Source of the DNA: Rhodoblastus sp. | GTDB taxonomy: Bacteria; Pseudomonadota; Alphaproteobacteria; Rhizobiales; Beijerinckiaceae | Direction of reading: 5' to 3' | Length of the DNA: 47,926 nucleotides | NCBI RefSeq assembly: GCF_019449565.1 | Contig: NZ_JAGRPM010000073.1 | Location: 1-47,926, forward strand | Shown: positions 30,192 through 41,500 of the stretch, piece after piece | Position numbering within the stretch: position 1 is the first letter of the stretch | Layout of the letters: each line of letters begins with the position of its first letter | Notes under the pieces: model-generated | Told to the model about the DNA's origin: nothing | Seen by the model: the letters and a program-made list of their open reading frames with translations, nothing else | Database searches by the model: none | Translations under genes and position numbers: made by a program

Positions 30192-31757
30192 ATGTTTGTA
30201 CTTGCCCAGCGCGTAATCCTTGCCGAGTCCTGGCGTCGCCGCCTGATCGCGTTTGGCGGCGGCGCCATCGGCGCCCTGGCTTTGGCCCCGGTCGCGTTTT
30301 TCCCGGCCTTTTTCGTGCCGATGACGCTCGCCGTCTGGCTGATCGACGGGTCCGGGGCGGATTCGGTCTGGTCGAGTTTAAGGCGCGCCGCTGGCGCGGG
30401 CTGGTGGCTGGGTTTTGGCTATTTCGTCGCGGGCCTGTGGTGGCTGGGCGCCGCCTTCCTGGCCGAAGCCGATCGCTTTGCCTGGGCTCTGCCTCTCGGC
30501 GTGCTCGGCCTGCCGGCCGTTCTGGCCGTTTTCACCGCTTTAGGCTTCATATTCGCGCGGCTGTTATGGTCGGCCGGGCCGGCGCGAGTCTTTGCGCTCG
30601 CAGCGGGGCTGAGCGCGGCTGAATGGCTGCGCGGCTTCCTTCTTTCCGGCTTTCCCTGGAACGATTTCGGGATGGTTCTCGGCGGGAATCTCATTCTTGC
30701 CCAGACCGCTTCGATCTGGGGCCTTTACGGACTGACGATCCTGTCGGTCCTGATTTTCGCTGCCCCCGCGCTGCTGGCGGGCGCAAGCGGCAGGAAAGTT
30801 CCAATTTCCGCGCTGGCTCTCCTGGCGGGCCTCGCCCTGTTTGGATCAGTTCGTTTGTCGGCGTCGCCCGGCGAGGTCAAGGGCGTCAAAATCCGGATCG
30901 TGCAACCGAATGTTCCGCTGGAGGATTTTCGCGCCGATCGCCGGGATCATCTGCTGGAGCATTACATCAGCCTGTCGGATCGCGCGACCTCGCCCCAGAC
31001 CAGCGGAGTGGGCGACGTCACCCATCTGTTCTGGCCCGAATCCTCCTTTCCCTTCATTCTTTCCCGCGACGGAGCGGCGCTATCCCTGCTGGCGGCGCGG
31101 CTTCAGAACGCGGTTCTGTTCACCGGCGCCGCCCGCGCCGAGGGCGAGGGACGCAAAGCGCAATATTTCAATGCGATCCAGGTCGTTTTCGGCGGCGAGG
31201 TCAAGGAAAGCTATGACAAGAGGCATCTTGTCCCGTTCGGCGAATATCTGCCCCTCACCGGGCCGCTCGCACGTCTGGGGATTTCCCAATTCGTCGCCAT
31301 ACCGGGCGGCTTCAATTCGGGCCAGTCGTCGCGCTTCCTGACCGCGCCGGGCCTGCCTCCTGTCCTTCCAATGGTCTGTTACGAGTCGATCTTCCCCTAT
31401 GAAATCGCGGATCGGATCGGTTCCCAGCCGTTGCGCCCCGGCGTGATGCTGAATGTCACCAATGACGGCTGGTTTGGAATCACTTCTGGTCCCTACCAGC
31501 ATTTCGCACAGGCGCGGCTGCGGACGATCGAACAGGGCCTGCCCATGATTCGGGCGGCGAATACCGGCATTTCGGCGATCCTCGATCCCTATGGCCGGAC
31601 AGTCGCTATGGCGCCATTGGGGATCGAGGCGGTCGTCGATGGAGCGCTGCCAAAAGCGATTCCACCAACATTGTTCTCCAGATATCCCTATGTCGCCCCG
31701 ATCATCTTGTGGATTTTTGTCCTCGTCGGCGCCTTTATTCGCCCTCGCAGGATTTGA
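30192..31757 (+). CDS. lnt: Apolipoprotein N-acyltransferase
   Basis: Adds the third acyl chain to outer-membrane lipoproteins on the periplasmic side of the inner membrane. It has 521 residues: about six N-terminal membrane helices, a periplasmic nitrilase domain and a final helix. The catalytic Glu is in FWPESSFPF, Lys in YDKRHLVPFGEYLP and Cys in MVCYESIFPYE. The ATG at 30192 precedes the first helix. Known as actA, an acid-tolerance locus, in Sinorhizobium. Confidence 0.94.
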   Translation: MFVLAQRVILAESWRRRLIAFGGGAIGALALAPVAFFPAFFVPMTLAVWLIDGSGADSVWSSLRRAAGAGWWLGFGYFVAGLWWLGAAFLAEADRFAWALPLGVLGLPAVLAVFTALGFIFARLLWSAGPARVFALAAGLSAAEWLRGFLLSGFPWNDFGMVLGGNLILAQTASIWGLYGLTILSVLIFAAPALLAGASGRKVPISALALLAGLALFGSVRLSASPGEVKGVKIRIVQPNVPLEDFRADRRDHLLEHYISLSDRATSPQTSGVGDVTHLFWPESSFPFILSRDGAALSLLAARLQNAVLFTGAARAEGEGRKAQYFNAIQVVFGGEVKESYDKRHLVPFGEYLPLTGPLARLGISQFVAIPGGFNSGQSSRFLTAPGLPPVLPMVCYESIFPYEIADRIGSQPLRPGVMLNVTNDGWFGITSGPYQHFAQARLRTIEQGLPMIRAANTGISAILDPYGRTVAMAPLGIEAVVDGALPKAIPPTLFSRYPYVAPIILWIFVLVGAFIRPRRI

Positions 31758-31813
31758 CTTTAGGTCAGCGGCCATCGCAAACTAGGGTTGCAATCCTACA
31801 GGCGCGAATCTCC

Positions 31814-32227
31814 GTGACAAAAGTCCCAAATCCCATCGACAGACATGTCGGCGCGCGGGTTCGCATGCGCCGGATGCTCATCGGCATGAGCCAGGAAAAA
31901 CTCGGCGAAGCCCTGGGGCTGACCTTTCAGCAAATTCAGAAATATGAAAAGGGCGCGAACCGGATCAGCGCCAGCCGCCTGCAGCAAATTTCGGACGCGC
32001 TGAGCACGCCCCTGGCCTATTTCTTCAAGGGCGCCCCGACCTCCGATGGCGTCGTTCACGGCGGATTCGCCGAGGCTGGCGCGGAAGAGAACAAGGTCAG
32101 CGATTTCGTGATGACCGCCGAGGGCCTGAGCCTCAACCGGGCTTTCGCCCGCCTGTCGGATCCCAAGGTGCGCAAGAGAATCGTGGATCTTGTTACCGTG
32201 CTCGCCGAGGCGGAAAACACCGGCTGA
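31814..32227 (+). CDS. XRE-family transcriptional regulator (PhrR-like)
   Basis: A 137-residue DNA-binding protein. The Cro/CI helix-turn-helix covers VRMRRMLIGMSQEKLGEALG through TFQQIQKYEKGANRISASRL (about residues 17-57), followed by a short C-terminal domain with LSDPKVRKRIVDLV. The start is GTG at 31814. It lies between lnt and metK, as does phrR, the low-pH-inducible regulator of Sinorhizobium, so the PhrR name rests on similarity and position. A palindrome 36 bases after its stop may be its operator. Confidence 0.88.
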   Translation: MTKVPNPIDRHVGARVRMRRMLIGMSQEKLGEALGLTFQQIQKYEKGANRISASRLQQISDALSTPLAYFFKGAPTSDGVVHGGFAEAGAEENKVSDFVMTAEGLSLNRAFARLSDPKVRKRIVDLVTVLAEAENTG

Positions 32228-32545
32228 GCCCTGTTTCAACCCCGGGGATGAAAAGCGCCAGCGTTCGTTATATCGAACAAAACAACTCAAATCGCTTGAC
32301 GAAACGAACGCCAGCTTTGTAATGGTGGGCTGTTCATTCGTTGCCGAGGTGGCGTGAAAGGATTTTGCGCAGTGATGCCGCGCGCTTTCTTCCCCGTTTT
32401 CGCGCAACGCGCCTTTGGTTCAGTCTGGCCCCGACATGAGGTCAGGCGCCTCGTTCCGCGAAGTGCGGAAGGCTAAAGGCGGAATGGAATCCCAGCCAGG
32501 GCGCCGTCCGCATCTCGGCCCCCGTCTTGAATTTGGAGAGCGTTC
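32228..32545 (+). promoter_or_regulatory. metK upstream region with palindrome, promoter and long leader
   Basis: A 318-bp gap without a gene. It has a palindrome GTTCG-N6-CGAAC at 32263-32278, an inverted pair GCGTTCGTT (32261-32269) and AACGAACGC (32303-32311), and a sigma70-like promoter TTGACG-N18-TAATGG at 32296-32325. Transcription from there would give a leader of about 215 bases. The leader contains a TTCCGC-N5-GCGGAA hairpin (32454-32470) and GGCGCC blocks that could pair at longer range. No known SAM riboswitch class is matched. Confidence 0.5.
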
Positions 32546-33742
<1,197 letters not shown>

Positions 33743-33754
33743 ATTCGGCTCCTG

Positions 33755-34465
33755 ATGAACTCGGTTGATACGGAACAGCCGCGTCGCGCTCGTCGCGACG
33801 CGGGCCTCTACGGCAGGCGCAAAGGAAAGACCCTGCGGCCCTATCAGGCTGGCCTGGTCGAAAACCTGCTGCCGCAGCTCCAGATCGACCTCTCGCAGCG
33901 ACTCGACGACCCGAAAGGGCTTTTTCCGGATCGCAAGAACGATCTGCGGCTGGAAATCGGCTTCGGCGGCGGCGAACATCTCGCCGCCGACGCCGAGGCG
34001 CATCCCGAGCGCGGCTATATCGGCTGCGAGCCCTTCGTCAATGGCGTCGCCAAACTGCTCGTCGAAATCGAGACGCGCGCTCTTTCCAATATTCGGATTC
34101 ATCCCGGCGACGCCGGCGATTTGATTGACGCGCTGCCAGACAAAAGCCTGTCAGGCGTCTGTCTTCTTTATCCCGATCCCTGGCCGAAGCGCCGCCACAA
34201 GGAGCGGCGTTTCGTTTCGGACGCCCTGCTGGCCCGTCTCGCTCGTGTCATGCGGCCGGGCGCCGAATTGCGCTTCGCCACCGATATTGACGATTACGCG
34301 GGATGGACGCTCGCCAGAATTCTGCGGTCGCCCGATTTCATTTGGCCGGCGCGCAGCGTCGAGGACTGGATTCATCCTTGGGCCGGTTGGCCCGGAACGC
34401 GCTATGAAGCCAAGGCGCTCCGCGAAGGACGGCGCCCCGCCTATCTGAGCTTCATCCGGCGCTAG
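33755..34465 (+). CDS. trmB: tRNA (guanine-N7)-methyltransferase
   Basis: Methylates G46 in the tRNA variable loop. It has 236 residues: a SAM site LEIGFGGGEHLAADA near residue 70 and the signature YPDPWPKRRHKERRFV near 140. It starts 12 bases after metK, consistent with a shared transcript. Its 3' end overlaps the convergent metallopeptidase gene by 14 bases. Confidence 0.94.
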   Translation: MNSVDTEQPRRARRDAGLYGRRKGKTLRPYQAGLVENLLPQLQIDLSQRLDDPKGLFPDRKNDLRLEIGFGGGEHLAADAEAHPERGYIGCEPFVNGVAKLLVEIETRALSNIRIHPGDAGDLIDALPDKSLSGVCLLYPDPWPKRRHKERRFVSDALLARLARVMRPGAELRFATDIDDYAGWTLARILRSPDFIWPARSVEDWIHPWAGWPGTRYEAKALREGRRPAYLSFIRR

Positions 34466-35255
34466 GACTGTCCGTGGCCCCGCCCGCTTTCCCTCCATAG
34501 CGATGCAATTGCGCGCCATAAGCCTTCAGCCAAGCTTCGGCCTTCGTGGTTTGCGGGCAAAGGCTTTTCGTCAAAGCCCAAAATGCATTCGAATGATCGT
34601 GATGGCTGAGATGGGCCGTTTCGTGGGCGGCGAGATAATCGAGAACGAAGGGCGGCGCGAGAATCAACCGCCAGGAGAAATTCAGGGCGCCCTTGGAGGA
34701 ACATGAGCCCCAACGGCTCGACGTATCCCGCAGCGTCAGGCTGATTGGCCGGCGGCCGCTCTTCGCCGCATGAAGGCGAACCGCGCGTTCGAGGTCGCGG
34801 CGCGCCTCTTCCCGAAGAAAAGCGATGACCCGGCGCTCGAAATGGGTGATTTCGCCGGTCGCGCAAAGCGACAAGACGCCGTCGATTTCCTCGATCCAGA
34901 CCGGTCCGCGCCGCACGCTCGGCCTCGGGCAATGGCGCAAGACATGCTCGACGCCGCGCAAAGGCAATTTCGCGCCGGGGACAATGAGGGCGCGCTGCGG
35001 CAAGCGCGCGATTCGGCTCGCCAGCCATCCGGCGTGAGCCTGCGCGAAATCCCGCGCCTGATCCAGGCTGGCGCGCGTGGGCATGGTCAGCACGATGTCG
35101 CCCGTCGCGCCCCGCACTCGGAGCGTGAAGCGCCGCGCCGCCCCGTTTCGCTTGAGCGCGATCTTGAAGGTCTGGTCCTGATGGGCGATGTCGATGGCGC
35201 CGATTTCAGCCGTATCGCTGCGGCGGAAAGCCTTGAACAGGGCGTCGAAGCCCAT
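34452..35255 (-). CDS. YgjP/SprT-like zinc metallopeptidase (DUF45, M48 group)
   Basis: Predicted metal-dependent peptidase of about 267 residues. The zinc site is AAHETAHLSHHDHS near residue 220, an HExxH variant with Thr at the third position, preceded by the family motif SSRWGSCSSKGALNFSWRL. The substrate is unknown. The start ATG 35255 gives MGFDALFKAFRR as in relatives; an ATG at 35318 would overlap mutM by 13 bases and is the alternative. It lies just downstream of mutM. Confidence 0.82.
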   Translation of the reverse strand: MGFDALFKAFRRSDTAEIGAIDIAHQDQTFKIALKRNGAARRFTLRVRGATGDIVLTMPTRASLDQARDFAQAHAGWLASRIARLPQRALIVPGAKLPLRGVEHVLRHCPRPSVRRGPVWIEEIDGVLSLCATGEITHFERRVIAFLREEARRDLERAVRLHAAKSGRRPISLTLRDTSSRWGSCSSKGALNFSWRLILAPPFVLDYLAAHETAHLSHHDHSNAFWALTKSLCPQTTKAEAWLKAYGAQLHRYGGKAGGATDSPSAG

Positions 35256-35305
35256 CGCTTTCTTGACCAGCCGCGCTCCCTTGGCCAAACGCGCGCTCCC
35301 GTCGT

Positions 35306-36178
35306 TCACTTCTGGCATTTCGGACAGAAAAAGGTCGAGCGGCCATTTTGCGCCCGCCGCTCGATTATTCCTCTGCATCCCGGCGTTGGACAAGCCTCTC
35401 CGACGCGGTTGTAAACACGAAAATTGTGCTGGAAATAGCCGAGCGAGCCATCCGCCTGCCGATGGTCGCGAAGCGACGATCCCCCTGCCAGCACGGCTTC
35501 CTCCAAGACGTCGCGGATGGATCGCGCCAGTCTTTCCGCGGCCTTTCCCGGCGCGCCGGCCTTCCCGACCACGTCGCCGGCCGGACGGTCGGGCGCCAGT
35601 CCCGCGCGATGCAGCGCCTCGCAGACATAGATATTGCCAAGACCGGCTATGAGCTTCTGGTCGAGCAGGGCGACCTTGAGCGAAGTTTTCCGTCCGGCGA
35701 AAAGCTGAGCGAGCGTTTCGGCATTGAATCCATTGGAGAGGGGCTCCACGCCCAGTTCCGCAAAAAAGGGATGAGACGCGAGAGCCTCCGTCGCGGCCAG
35801 CGTCATGAAGCCGAACCGGCGCGGATCATTATAGACAACGGATGATTCGCCGAGATGAATGACGACATGGTCATGGGCGGGATTCTTTGAGCGCGGAAGG
35901 GCGAAAGCGCCCGGCGGCTCCCCCTTCCCTTCGATGCGAAAGGAGCCGCTCATGCCGAGATGGGCGATGAGCGCGGCCCCGTCGTCGAGCGACGCAATGA
36001 GATATTTTGCGCGGCGTTCAAGGCCGAGAATGCGCCGGCCCTGCAAGAGCTTCGCGAAATCGGGCGGGAAGGGAAAACGCAAGTCGGGACGGCGCAATTC
36101 GACCCGGGTGATTCGGGCTCCCACGAGCGTCGGCGCGAGCCCCCTGCGGACAGTCTCCACCTCCGGCAATTCCGGCAT
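35306..36178 (-). CDS. mutM: Formamidopyrimidine-DNA glycosylase
   Basis: Base-excision repair enzyme removing 8-oxoguanine and formamidopyrimidines, with AP lyase activity. It has 290 residues. The N-terminal catalytic [13 protein letters not shown] follows the initiator Met, the H2TH domain has [14 protein letters not shown], and the C-terminal zinc finger is CPTPGC paired with FFCPKCQ. The ATG at 36178 is fixed because Pro2 is the nucleophile; upstream reading to 36283 is excluded. It is divergent from ubiE. Confidence 0.96.
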   Translation of the reverse strand: MPELPEVETVRRGLAPTLVGARITRVELRRPDLRFPFPPDFAKLLQGRRILGLERRAKYLIASLDDGAALIAHLGMSGSFRIEGKGEPPGAFALPRSKNPAHDHVVIHLGESSVVYNDPRRFGFMTLAATEALASHPFFAELGVEPLSNGFNAETLAQLFAGRKTSLKVALLDQKLIAGLGNIYVCEALHRAGLAPDRPAGDVVGKAGAPGKAAERLARSIRDVLEEAVLAGGSSLRDHRQADGSLGYFQHNFRVYNRVGEACPTPGCRGIIERRAQNGRSTFFCPKCQK

Positions 36179-36268
36179 GTCTTCCCCTTCATTTCCCACG
36201 CTTGACGAGATAGATAGCCATGCTGGAGCGACCGCGCTATGGTCCGCTCGTTTCTGGGAGTGGAATTC

Positions 36269-37060
36269 ATGCAGGACGCGCACCCGTCAGACCCGGCGCC
36301 GGATCAGGACGCCGATGCGCGGACGCATTTCGGCTATGCGGAGGTGCGCCTCGACGATAAGCAGACTCTCGTCGACGACGTCTTTCACAAGGTGGCGCAT
36401 CGCTATGACGTGATGAACGATCTGATGTCGGGCGGATTGCACCGCGTCTGGAAAGACGTCTTCGTCGCCAAGGTCCAGCCTTCGAAGCGCTCGCCCTTCA
36501 AGCATCTCGATGTCGCCGGCGGAACGGGCGACATCGCCTTCCGCGTCGCGCGCGCAGGCGGGCCGAAGACGGAAGTCACGGTCCTCGACATCAATCCCGA
36601 CATGCTGGGCGTCGGCCGCGAACGGGCCGAGAAGAACGGCCTTGCCCGGCAGCTTAAATTTGTAGAAGCGAATGCTGAGGAATTGCCCTTCCCGGATGGG
36701 CAATTCGACGCCTATACGATCGCCTTTGGCATTCGCAACGTCCCGCGCATCGACAAGGCCCTGGCCGAGGCCTATCGCGTTCTCAAGCGCGGCGGGCGTT
36801 TCCTGTGCCTTGAATTCTCCCATGTCGAGGCGCCCGCGCTCGCCAGGATTTATGAATCCTATTCTTTTTCGGTGATCCCCGCGATCGGCCGGCTGGTCAC
36901 CGGCGAGGCGGAGCCCTATCGCTATCTGGTGGAGTCCATCCGCCAGTTCCCCGCCCCGGAAGATTTCGCGGCCATGATCGAAAAGGCCGGTTTTCAGCGC
37001 GTGGGCTTCACCCGCCTCACCGGCGGCGTCGTCGCCATCCATTCCGGCTGGAAATTGTAA
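36269..37060 (+). CDS. ubiE: Ubiquinone/menaquinone C-methyltransferase
   Basis: SAM-dependent C-methylation of the 2-polyprenyl-6-methoxy-benzoquinol ring in ubiquinone synthesis. It has about 263 residues. [21 protein letters not shown] and the SAM loop [16 protein letters not shown] are diagnostic, as is the [15 protein letters not shown] stretch. The start MQDAHPSD at 36269 has GGGAGTGG upstream; an in-frame ATG at 36239 is possible. ubiB follows after 17 bases. Confidence 0.95.
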   Translation: MQDAHPSDPAPDQDADARTHFGYAEVRLDDKQTLVDDVFHKVAHRYDVMNDLMSGGLHRVWKDVFVAKVQPSKRSPFKHLDVAGGTGDIAFRVARAGGPKTEVTVLDINPDMLGVGRERAEKNGLARQLKFVEANAEELPFPDGQFDAYTIAFGIRNVPRIDKALAEAYRVLKRGGRFLCLEFSHVEAPALARIYESYSFSVIPAIGRLVTGEAEPYRYLVESIRQFPAPEDFAAMIEKAGFQRVGFTRLTGGVVAIHSGWKL

Positions 37061-37077
37061 CGAATCGAGCCTTTTCG

Positions 37078-38637
37078 GTGTTCGCCACTATCGGACATGT
37101 CCTTCGTCTCGCGCGCGCCGGCTTCATTCTGGCGCGGGAAGGCGTATTTTCCGGCGTCGACGCCGCGGCCCTGCCCGTCGAGGCGCGGCCGGCGCTCTGG
37201 CTCGCGGGGCTCGTCGCCCGCAAGGACGGCGGCATGGCCAGATTGGCCCCCGCGATCGCGCGGCTCGGCCCTTCCTATGTGAAGCTCGGTCAGACGCTCG
37301 CCACGCGGCCCGATGTCGTCGGAGTCGCCGTAGCCCGCGAGTTGGAAGCCCTTCAGGACCGCATGGAGCCTTTCCCGCGCGAAACCGCAGTGGGCGTCAT
37401 CGAAAAGGCGTTCGGACGACCCATTGGCGCGTGTTTTTCGGAACTAAGCGAGCCGGTCGCCGCCGCCTCCATCGCGCAGGTTCATCGCGCCAAGGTCGTC
37501 GAAGACGACGTCGAGAAGCCGGTGGCGGTCAAGGTTCTGCGTCCCGGCATCGAGCGCCGGTTCCGCCGCGATCTTGGCGACATGTTTTTTGCCGCGCGGC
37601 AGGCCCAAAGGTTCTCGGCCGAAGCAAAAAGGCTGAACGCGATCGGCGTGGTCGACACCTTGGCGCGCTCCGTCAAGATCGAGATGGATTTTCGTCTGGA
37701 AGCGGCGGCAGCCTCCGAATTTGCTGAAAACACCCATGGCGACGATGATTTCCTGGTGCCGAAGGTCGATTGGGACCGCTGCGCGCGCGAAGTCATGACG
37801 CTGGAATGGATCGAGGGCGTCCCGCTCTCCGATGTCGAGGCCTTGCGGCGTTCGGGCGCCGACCTGCCGCGTCTGGGGCGCACCCTGATCCAGTCCTTCC
37901 TGCGCCATGCCGTGCGCGACGGTTTTTTCCACGCCGACATGCATCCCGGCAATCTCTTCCTCACGCCGGAGGGTCGTCTCGCGGCGGTGGATTTCGGCAT
38001 CATGGGCCGGCTGGGGCTCAAGGAGCGGCGCTTCCTGGCCGAGATTCTCTATGGTTTCATCACGCGCGATTATCGGCGCGTGGCGGAAGTCCATTTCGAG
38101 GCGGGCTATGTGCCGGCCCATTACAGCGTCGCCGATTTCGCCCAGGCGATCCGCGCGGTCGGCGAGCCGATTCATTCGCGGCGCGCCGATGAAATCTCGA
38201 TGGCCAAGCTGCTGACGCTGCTGTTCGAAATCACGGCGCTCTTCGATATGCATACGCGGATCGAGTTGGTCATGCTGCAAAAGACCATGGTCGTCGTTGA
38301 AGGCGTTGCGCGCTCGCTCGATCCGCGTCTCGACATGTGGTCCACGGCGGAGCCTGTGGTGCGGAGCTGGATCGAGGACAATCTCGGCCCGCGCGGCAAA
38401 ATCGCCGACGCCAGCGAAAGCCTCGCCGCGCTCGCGCGTGTCGCCGCGAAAACCCCGGATATGCTCGCGCGCGCTGGCCGCATCGCTGAGAAGCTGGAGT
38501 CCATGGCCGAAGGCGGACTCGCGCTGGCGCCCCAGACGGTTCAGGCGATCGGCAGGGCCAATGCCGCCAGCCATCGCCTCTGGCGTTACGGTTTCGCCTT
38601 CGCCTGCATCATCATCATTGTCCTGCTCTTGCGTTGA
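37078..38637 (+). CDS. ubiB: UbiB, ABC1-type kinase-like ubiquinone biosynthesis protein
   Basis: ADCK/Coq8-type atypical kinase-like ATPase needed for ubiquinone synthesis, membrane attached. It has 519 residues. The KxGQ motif is YVKLGQTLATRPDVV near residue 71, the Ala-rich loop AAASIAQVHRAKVV near 130, the ATP-site Lys in PVAVKVLRPG, HADMHPGN near 285 and DFG in AVDFGIMGRLG. A hydrophobic C-terminal anchor ends the protein. The start is GTG at 37078. coaBC follows after 12 bases. Confidence 0.94.
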   Translation: MFATIGHVLRLARAGFILAREGVFSGVDAAALPVEARPALWLAGLVARKDGGMARLAPAIARLGPSYVKLGQTLATRPDVVGVAVARELEALQDRMEPFPRETAVGVIEKAFGRPIGACFSELSEPVAAASIAQVHRAKVVEDDVEKPVAVKVLRPGIERRFRRDLGDMFFAARQAQRFSAEAKRLNAIGVVDTLARSVKIEMDFRLEAAAASEFAENTHGDDDFLVPKVDWDRCAREVMTLEWIEGVPLSDVEALRRSGADLPRLGRTLIQSFLRHAVRDGFFHADMHPGNLFLTPEGRLAAVDFGIMGRLGLKERRFLAEILYGFITRDYRRVAEVHFEAGYVPAHYSVADFAQAIRAVGEPIHSRRADEISMAKLLTLLFEITALFDMHTRIELVMLQKTMVVVEGVARSLDPRLDMWSTAEPVVRSWIEDNLGPRGKIADASESLAALARVAAKTPDMLARAGRIAEKLESMAEGGLALAPQTVQAIGRANAASHRLWRYGFAFACIIIIVLLLR

Positions 38638-38649
38638 GGACGCGCGGCC

Positions 38650-39882
38650 ATGACGACGCCCATCGAACAACCGTCTGTTCTGCTGATCGTCGGAGGCGGC
38701 ATTGCCGCTTACAAAAGCCTGGAACTGATCCGTTTGCTGCGCGGCGCCGAAATTCAGGTGCGAACGGTGCTGACCAAGGCCGGGGCGCAATTCGTGACGC
38801 CCCTGTCTCTGGCCAGCCTGAGCGGCGAGAAAGTCTTTGAAGACCTGTTCTCGCTGACCGATGAAACGGAAATGGGCCATATCGAATTGAGCCGGCAGGC
38901 CGATCTGATCGTGATCGCGCCCGCCACCGCCGATCTGCTCGCCAAGGCCGCGCATGGGCTGGCGAACGATCTCGCCTCGACCTTGCTGCTGGCGTCGAAC
39001 AAGCCCGCGCTCGCCGCGCCGGCGATGAACTGGCGCATGTGGGAGCATCCCGCGACCCGGCGCAATCATGCGCAATTGCGCGCCGACGGCATGATGTTCG
39101 TGGGCCCGAACGAGGGCGCCATGGCCTGCGGCGAAACGGGTTTCGGCCGCATGGCGGAGCCGGACGAGATTTTCGCCGCGATTCGCGCCTATTTGGGTGG
39201 CGTACCCGAGACGCGCGGCCCGCTCGCGGGGAAAAAGATCGTCATCACGGCGGGGCCGACTCATGAGCCGATCGACCCGGTTCGCTATATCGCCAACAGG
39301 TCCTCCGGCAAGCAGGGCTATGCGATCGCGCGCGCGGCCCGGGCGGCAGGCGCGGAGGTCATTCTCGTTTCGGGGCCCGTGACGCTTCCGCTCCCGGATG
39401 GCGTGCCCGTCATTCGCGTCGATACGGCGCGGGAAATGGCCGCTGCCGTGGAAGCGGCCCTCCCCTGCGATATTTTCATTGCGGCCGCGGCCGTCGCTGA
39501 TTGGCGCGTTGCCGGCGACCATGCGGAAAAGATCAAGAAGGGGAAGAAGGGGCCGCCAGATTTGAAGCTGGTGGAGAATCCCGACATTCTCGCCAAGGTT
39601 TCGCAACTTAAAAACGGCAGGCCGGGTCTGGTGGTCGGCTTCGCCGCGGAAACCGAAAAGCTGGTCGAACATGCGCGGCAGAAGCTCGCGCGCAAGGGGT
39701 GCGACCTGATCGTGGCCAATGACGTCAGTCCTGCGAGCGGCGTGATGGGCGGCGACCAGAACACGATGGTCATCGTCACCGCGGAAGGCGCGACATCCTG
39801 GCCCAAGCTGGACAAGGATGCGGCGGCGGCGATGCTGGTCGAACATCTCGTGGAAATTCTGGCGCAGCGTAAAGGGTTTTGA
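38650..39882 (+). CDS. coaBC: Bifunctional phosphopantothenoylcysteine synthetase/decarboxylase
   Basis: Joins cysteine to 4'-phosphopantothenate (CoaB, C-terminal) and decarboxylates the product (CoaC, N-terminal, FMN) in CoA synthesis. It has 410 residues. CoaC shows [16 protein letters not shown], a [12 protein letters not shown] substrate clamp and the [13 protein letters not shown] catalytic Cys segment. CoaB begins near residue 195 with [19 protein letters not shown] and has [12 protein letters not shown]. dut begins two bases after its stop. Confidence 0.95.
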   Translation: MTTPIEQPSVLLIVGGGIAAYKSLELIRLLRGAEIQVRTVLTKAGAQFVTPLSLASLSGEKVFEDLFSLTDETEMGHIELSRQADLIVIAPATADLLAKAAHGLANDLASTLLLASNKPALAAPAMNWRMWEHPATRRNHAQLRADGMMFVGPNEGAMACGETGFGRMAEPDEIFAAIRAYLGGVPETRGPLAGKKIVITAGPTHEPIDPVRYIANRSSGKQGYAIARAARAAGAEVILVSGPVTLPLPDGVPVIRVDTAREMAAAVEAALPCDIFIAAAAVADWRVAGDHAEKIKKGKKGPPDLKLVENPDILAKVSQLKNGRPGLVVGFAAETEKLVEHARQKLARKGCDLIVANDVSPASGVMGGDQNTMVIVTAEGATSWPKLDKDAAAAMLVEHLVEILAQRKGF

Positions 39883-39883
39883 G

Positions 39884-40345
39884 GTGGAAATCAGGATCAA
39901 GCGCTTGCCGCATGGCGAAGGTCTACCGCTTCCGGCCTATCAAAGCGAGGGCGCGGCCGGTTTCGATCTCGTCGCCGCCGTTCCGGCCGACGCGCCCGTC
40001 GTCTTGCCGCCCGGCGCGCGAACCTTGGCGCCGACCGGACTCGTGCTGGAGCTTCCTCAGGGTTTCGAGGCGCAAGTGCGTCCGCGCTCAGGCCTGGCCC
40101 TGAAACATGGCGTGACGGTGCTGAACACGCCGGGCACAATCGACTGCGATTACCGTGGCGAAGTGGGCGTCATCCTCATCAATCACGGCGACCGGCCCTT
40201 TGAAATTTCGCGCGGCGACCGGATCGCGCAACTGGTGGTGGCGCCAGTCATTCAGGCCCGTTTGATCGTGGCGGAGGCGCTTTCGGATACGGCGCGCGGC
40301 GCCGGCGGTTTTGGCTCCACCGGGCGGGAGTCCGGTTCGTCGTAA
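39884..40345 (+). CDS. dut: dUTP pyrophosphatase
   Basis: Trimeric enzyme hydrolysing dUTP to dUMP, limiting uracil in DNA and feeding dTMP synthesis. It has 153 residues with all family motifs: [42 protein letters not shown] and the C-terminal [11 protein letters not shown] lid. The GTG at 39884 lies two bases past coaBC; an ATG at 39818 inside coaBC gives an unrelated extension. Confidence 0.95.
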   Translation: MEIRIKRLPHGEGLPLPAYQSEGAAGFDLVAAVPADAPVVLPPGARTLAPTGLVLELPQGFEAQVRPRSGLALKHGVTVLNTPGTIDCDYRGEVGVILINHGDRPFEISRGDRIAQLVVAPVIQARLIVAEALSDTARGAGGFGSTGRESGSS

Positions 40346-40450
40346 ACATGACAAGCCATGCGGTTTCTTTGGGCAGAGCTTTAGTCGACAGCATATATCA
40401 GGTTTGTTATTTTCACCGCGGCGAAAGTGACGCCGACAGGGAGCACCGTG

Positions 40451-41434
40451 ATGACGAACGCCACCAGCCCGGAAACATCGGCGAAAAAGCCGGGTCGCGG
40501 GAAGATCTACGATTCCATCACGCAGACCATCGGCGACACGCCTCTGGTGCGGTTCGATCGCATCGCGGCGGCGCGCGGCGTCAAGGGCAAGCTGCTCGCC
40601 AAACTCGAGTTTTTCAATCCGATCGCCTCGGTCAAGGATCGTATCGGCGTTTCCATGATCGATACGCTTGAGGCCCAGGGCAAGATTACGCCCGGCAAGT
40701 CCGTCCTGATCGAGCCGACCTCGGGCAATACCGGCATCGCTCTCGCTTTCGTCGCCGCCGCGCGCGGCTATAAGCTGCAGCTCGTCATGCCCGAGTCCAT
40801 GTCCATCGAGCGGCGCAAGATGCTGGCGCTGCTGGGCGCCGAGCTCGTGCTCACGCCGGCGGCGCAGGGCATGAAGGGCGCGATCGCCAAGGCGGCGGAG
40901 CTTGTCGCCTCGACGCCCGGCGCCATCACGCCGGCGCAGTTCGAAAATCCCGCCAATCCCGAGATTCATCGCCGCACCACCGCCGAGGAAATCTGGAACG
41001 ACACCAATGGCGAGGTCGACATCATCATTTCTGGCGTCGGCACGGGCGGCACTATCACAGGCGTTGGCGAAGTGCTCAAGGCGCGCAAGCCCAGCGTGAA
41101 GATCATCGCGGTCGAGCCCGTAGAGTCGCCGGTTCTCTCCGGCGGCCAGCCGGGTCCGCACAAGATTCAGGGCATCGGCGCCGGCTTCATCCCGCCTGTG
41201 CTGGATCGCGCCGTGATCGACGAAGTCGTGACGATCGACAGCGCCACGGCGATCGAGACGGCCCGCCAGGTCGCCCGGATCGAGGGCGTGCCGGTCGGCA
41301 TTTCCTCCGGCGCGGCCGTCGCGGCGGCGCTTCAGGTTGCAGCGCGTCCGAGTTCGGAAGGCAAGAACATCGTCATCATCATACCCTCTTTTGCCGAGCG
41401 CTATCTCTCGACCGCGCTGTTCGAAGGCCTCTGA
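40451..41434 (+). CDS. cysK: Cysteine synthase A
   Basis: PLP enzyme forming cysteine from O-acetylserine and sulfide, 327 residues. The PLP Lys is in [13 protein letters not shown] near residue 47, [11 protein letters not shown] follows, and [15 protein letters not shown] binds phosphate. It begins [13 protein letters not shown] with GGGAG upstream; an ATG eight codons earlier (40427) is possible. An approximately 105-bp gap after dut, with an A+T-rich stretch around 40396-40412, likely has its promoter. Confidence 0.94.
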   Translation: MTNATSPETSAKKPGRGKIYDSITQTIGDTPLVRFDRIAAARGVKGKLLAKLEFFNPIASVKDRIGVSMIDTLEAQGKITPGKSVLIEPTSGNTGIALAFVAAARGYKLQLVMPESMSIERRKMLALLGAELVLTPAAQGMKGAIAKAAELVASTPGAITPAQFENPANPEIHRRTTAEEIWNDTNGEVDIIISGVGTGGTITGVGEVLKARKPSVKIIAVEPVESPVLSGGQPGPHKIQGIGAGFIPPVLDRAVIDEVVTIDSATAIETARQVARIEGVPVGISSGAAVAAALQVAARPSSEGKNIVIIIPSFAERYLSTALFEGL

Positions 41435-41500
41435 GGGCGCCCCTTTCCAATCCGGTCCGGCTCCGATAACCATTTGGCGACGGAGCCGGAAGGGTGATTC

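Noticed and set aside
32440..32500. GGCTAAAGG in the metK leader as a SAM-II riboswitch end
   Set aside because: The GCTAAA element alone matches; the expected 5' stem with its large loop and spacing is absent, so no SAM-II call is made.
37444..39900. 818-codon minus-strand frame opposite ubiB and coaBC
   Set aside because: Both plus-strand genes carry all family motifs; a frame this long opposite them is explained by third-position GC bias.
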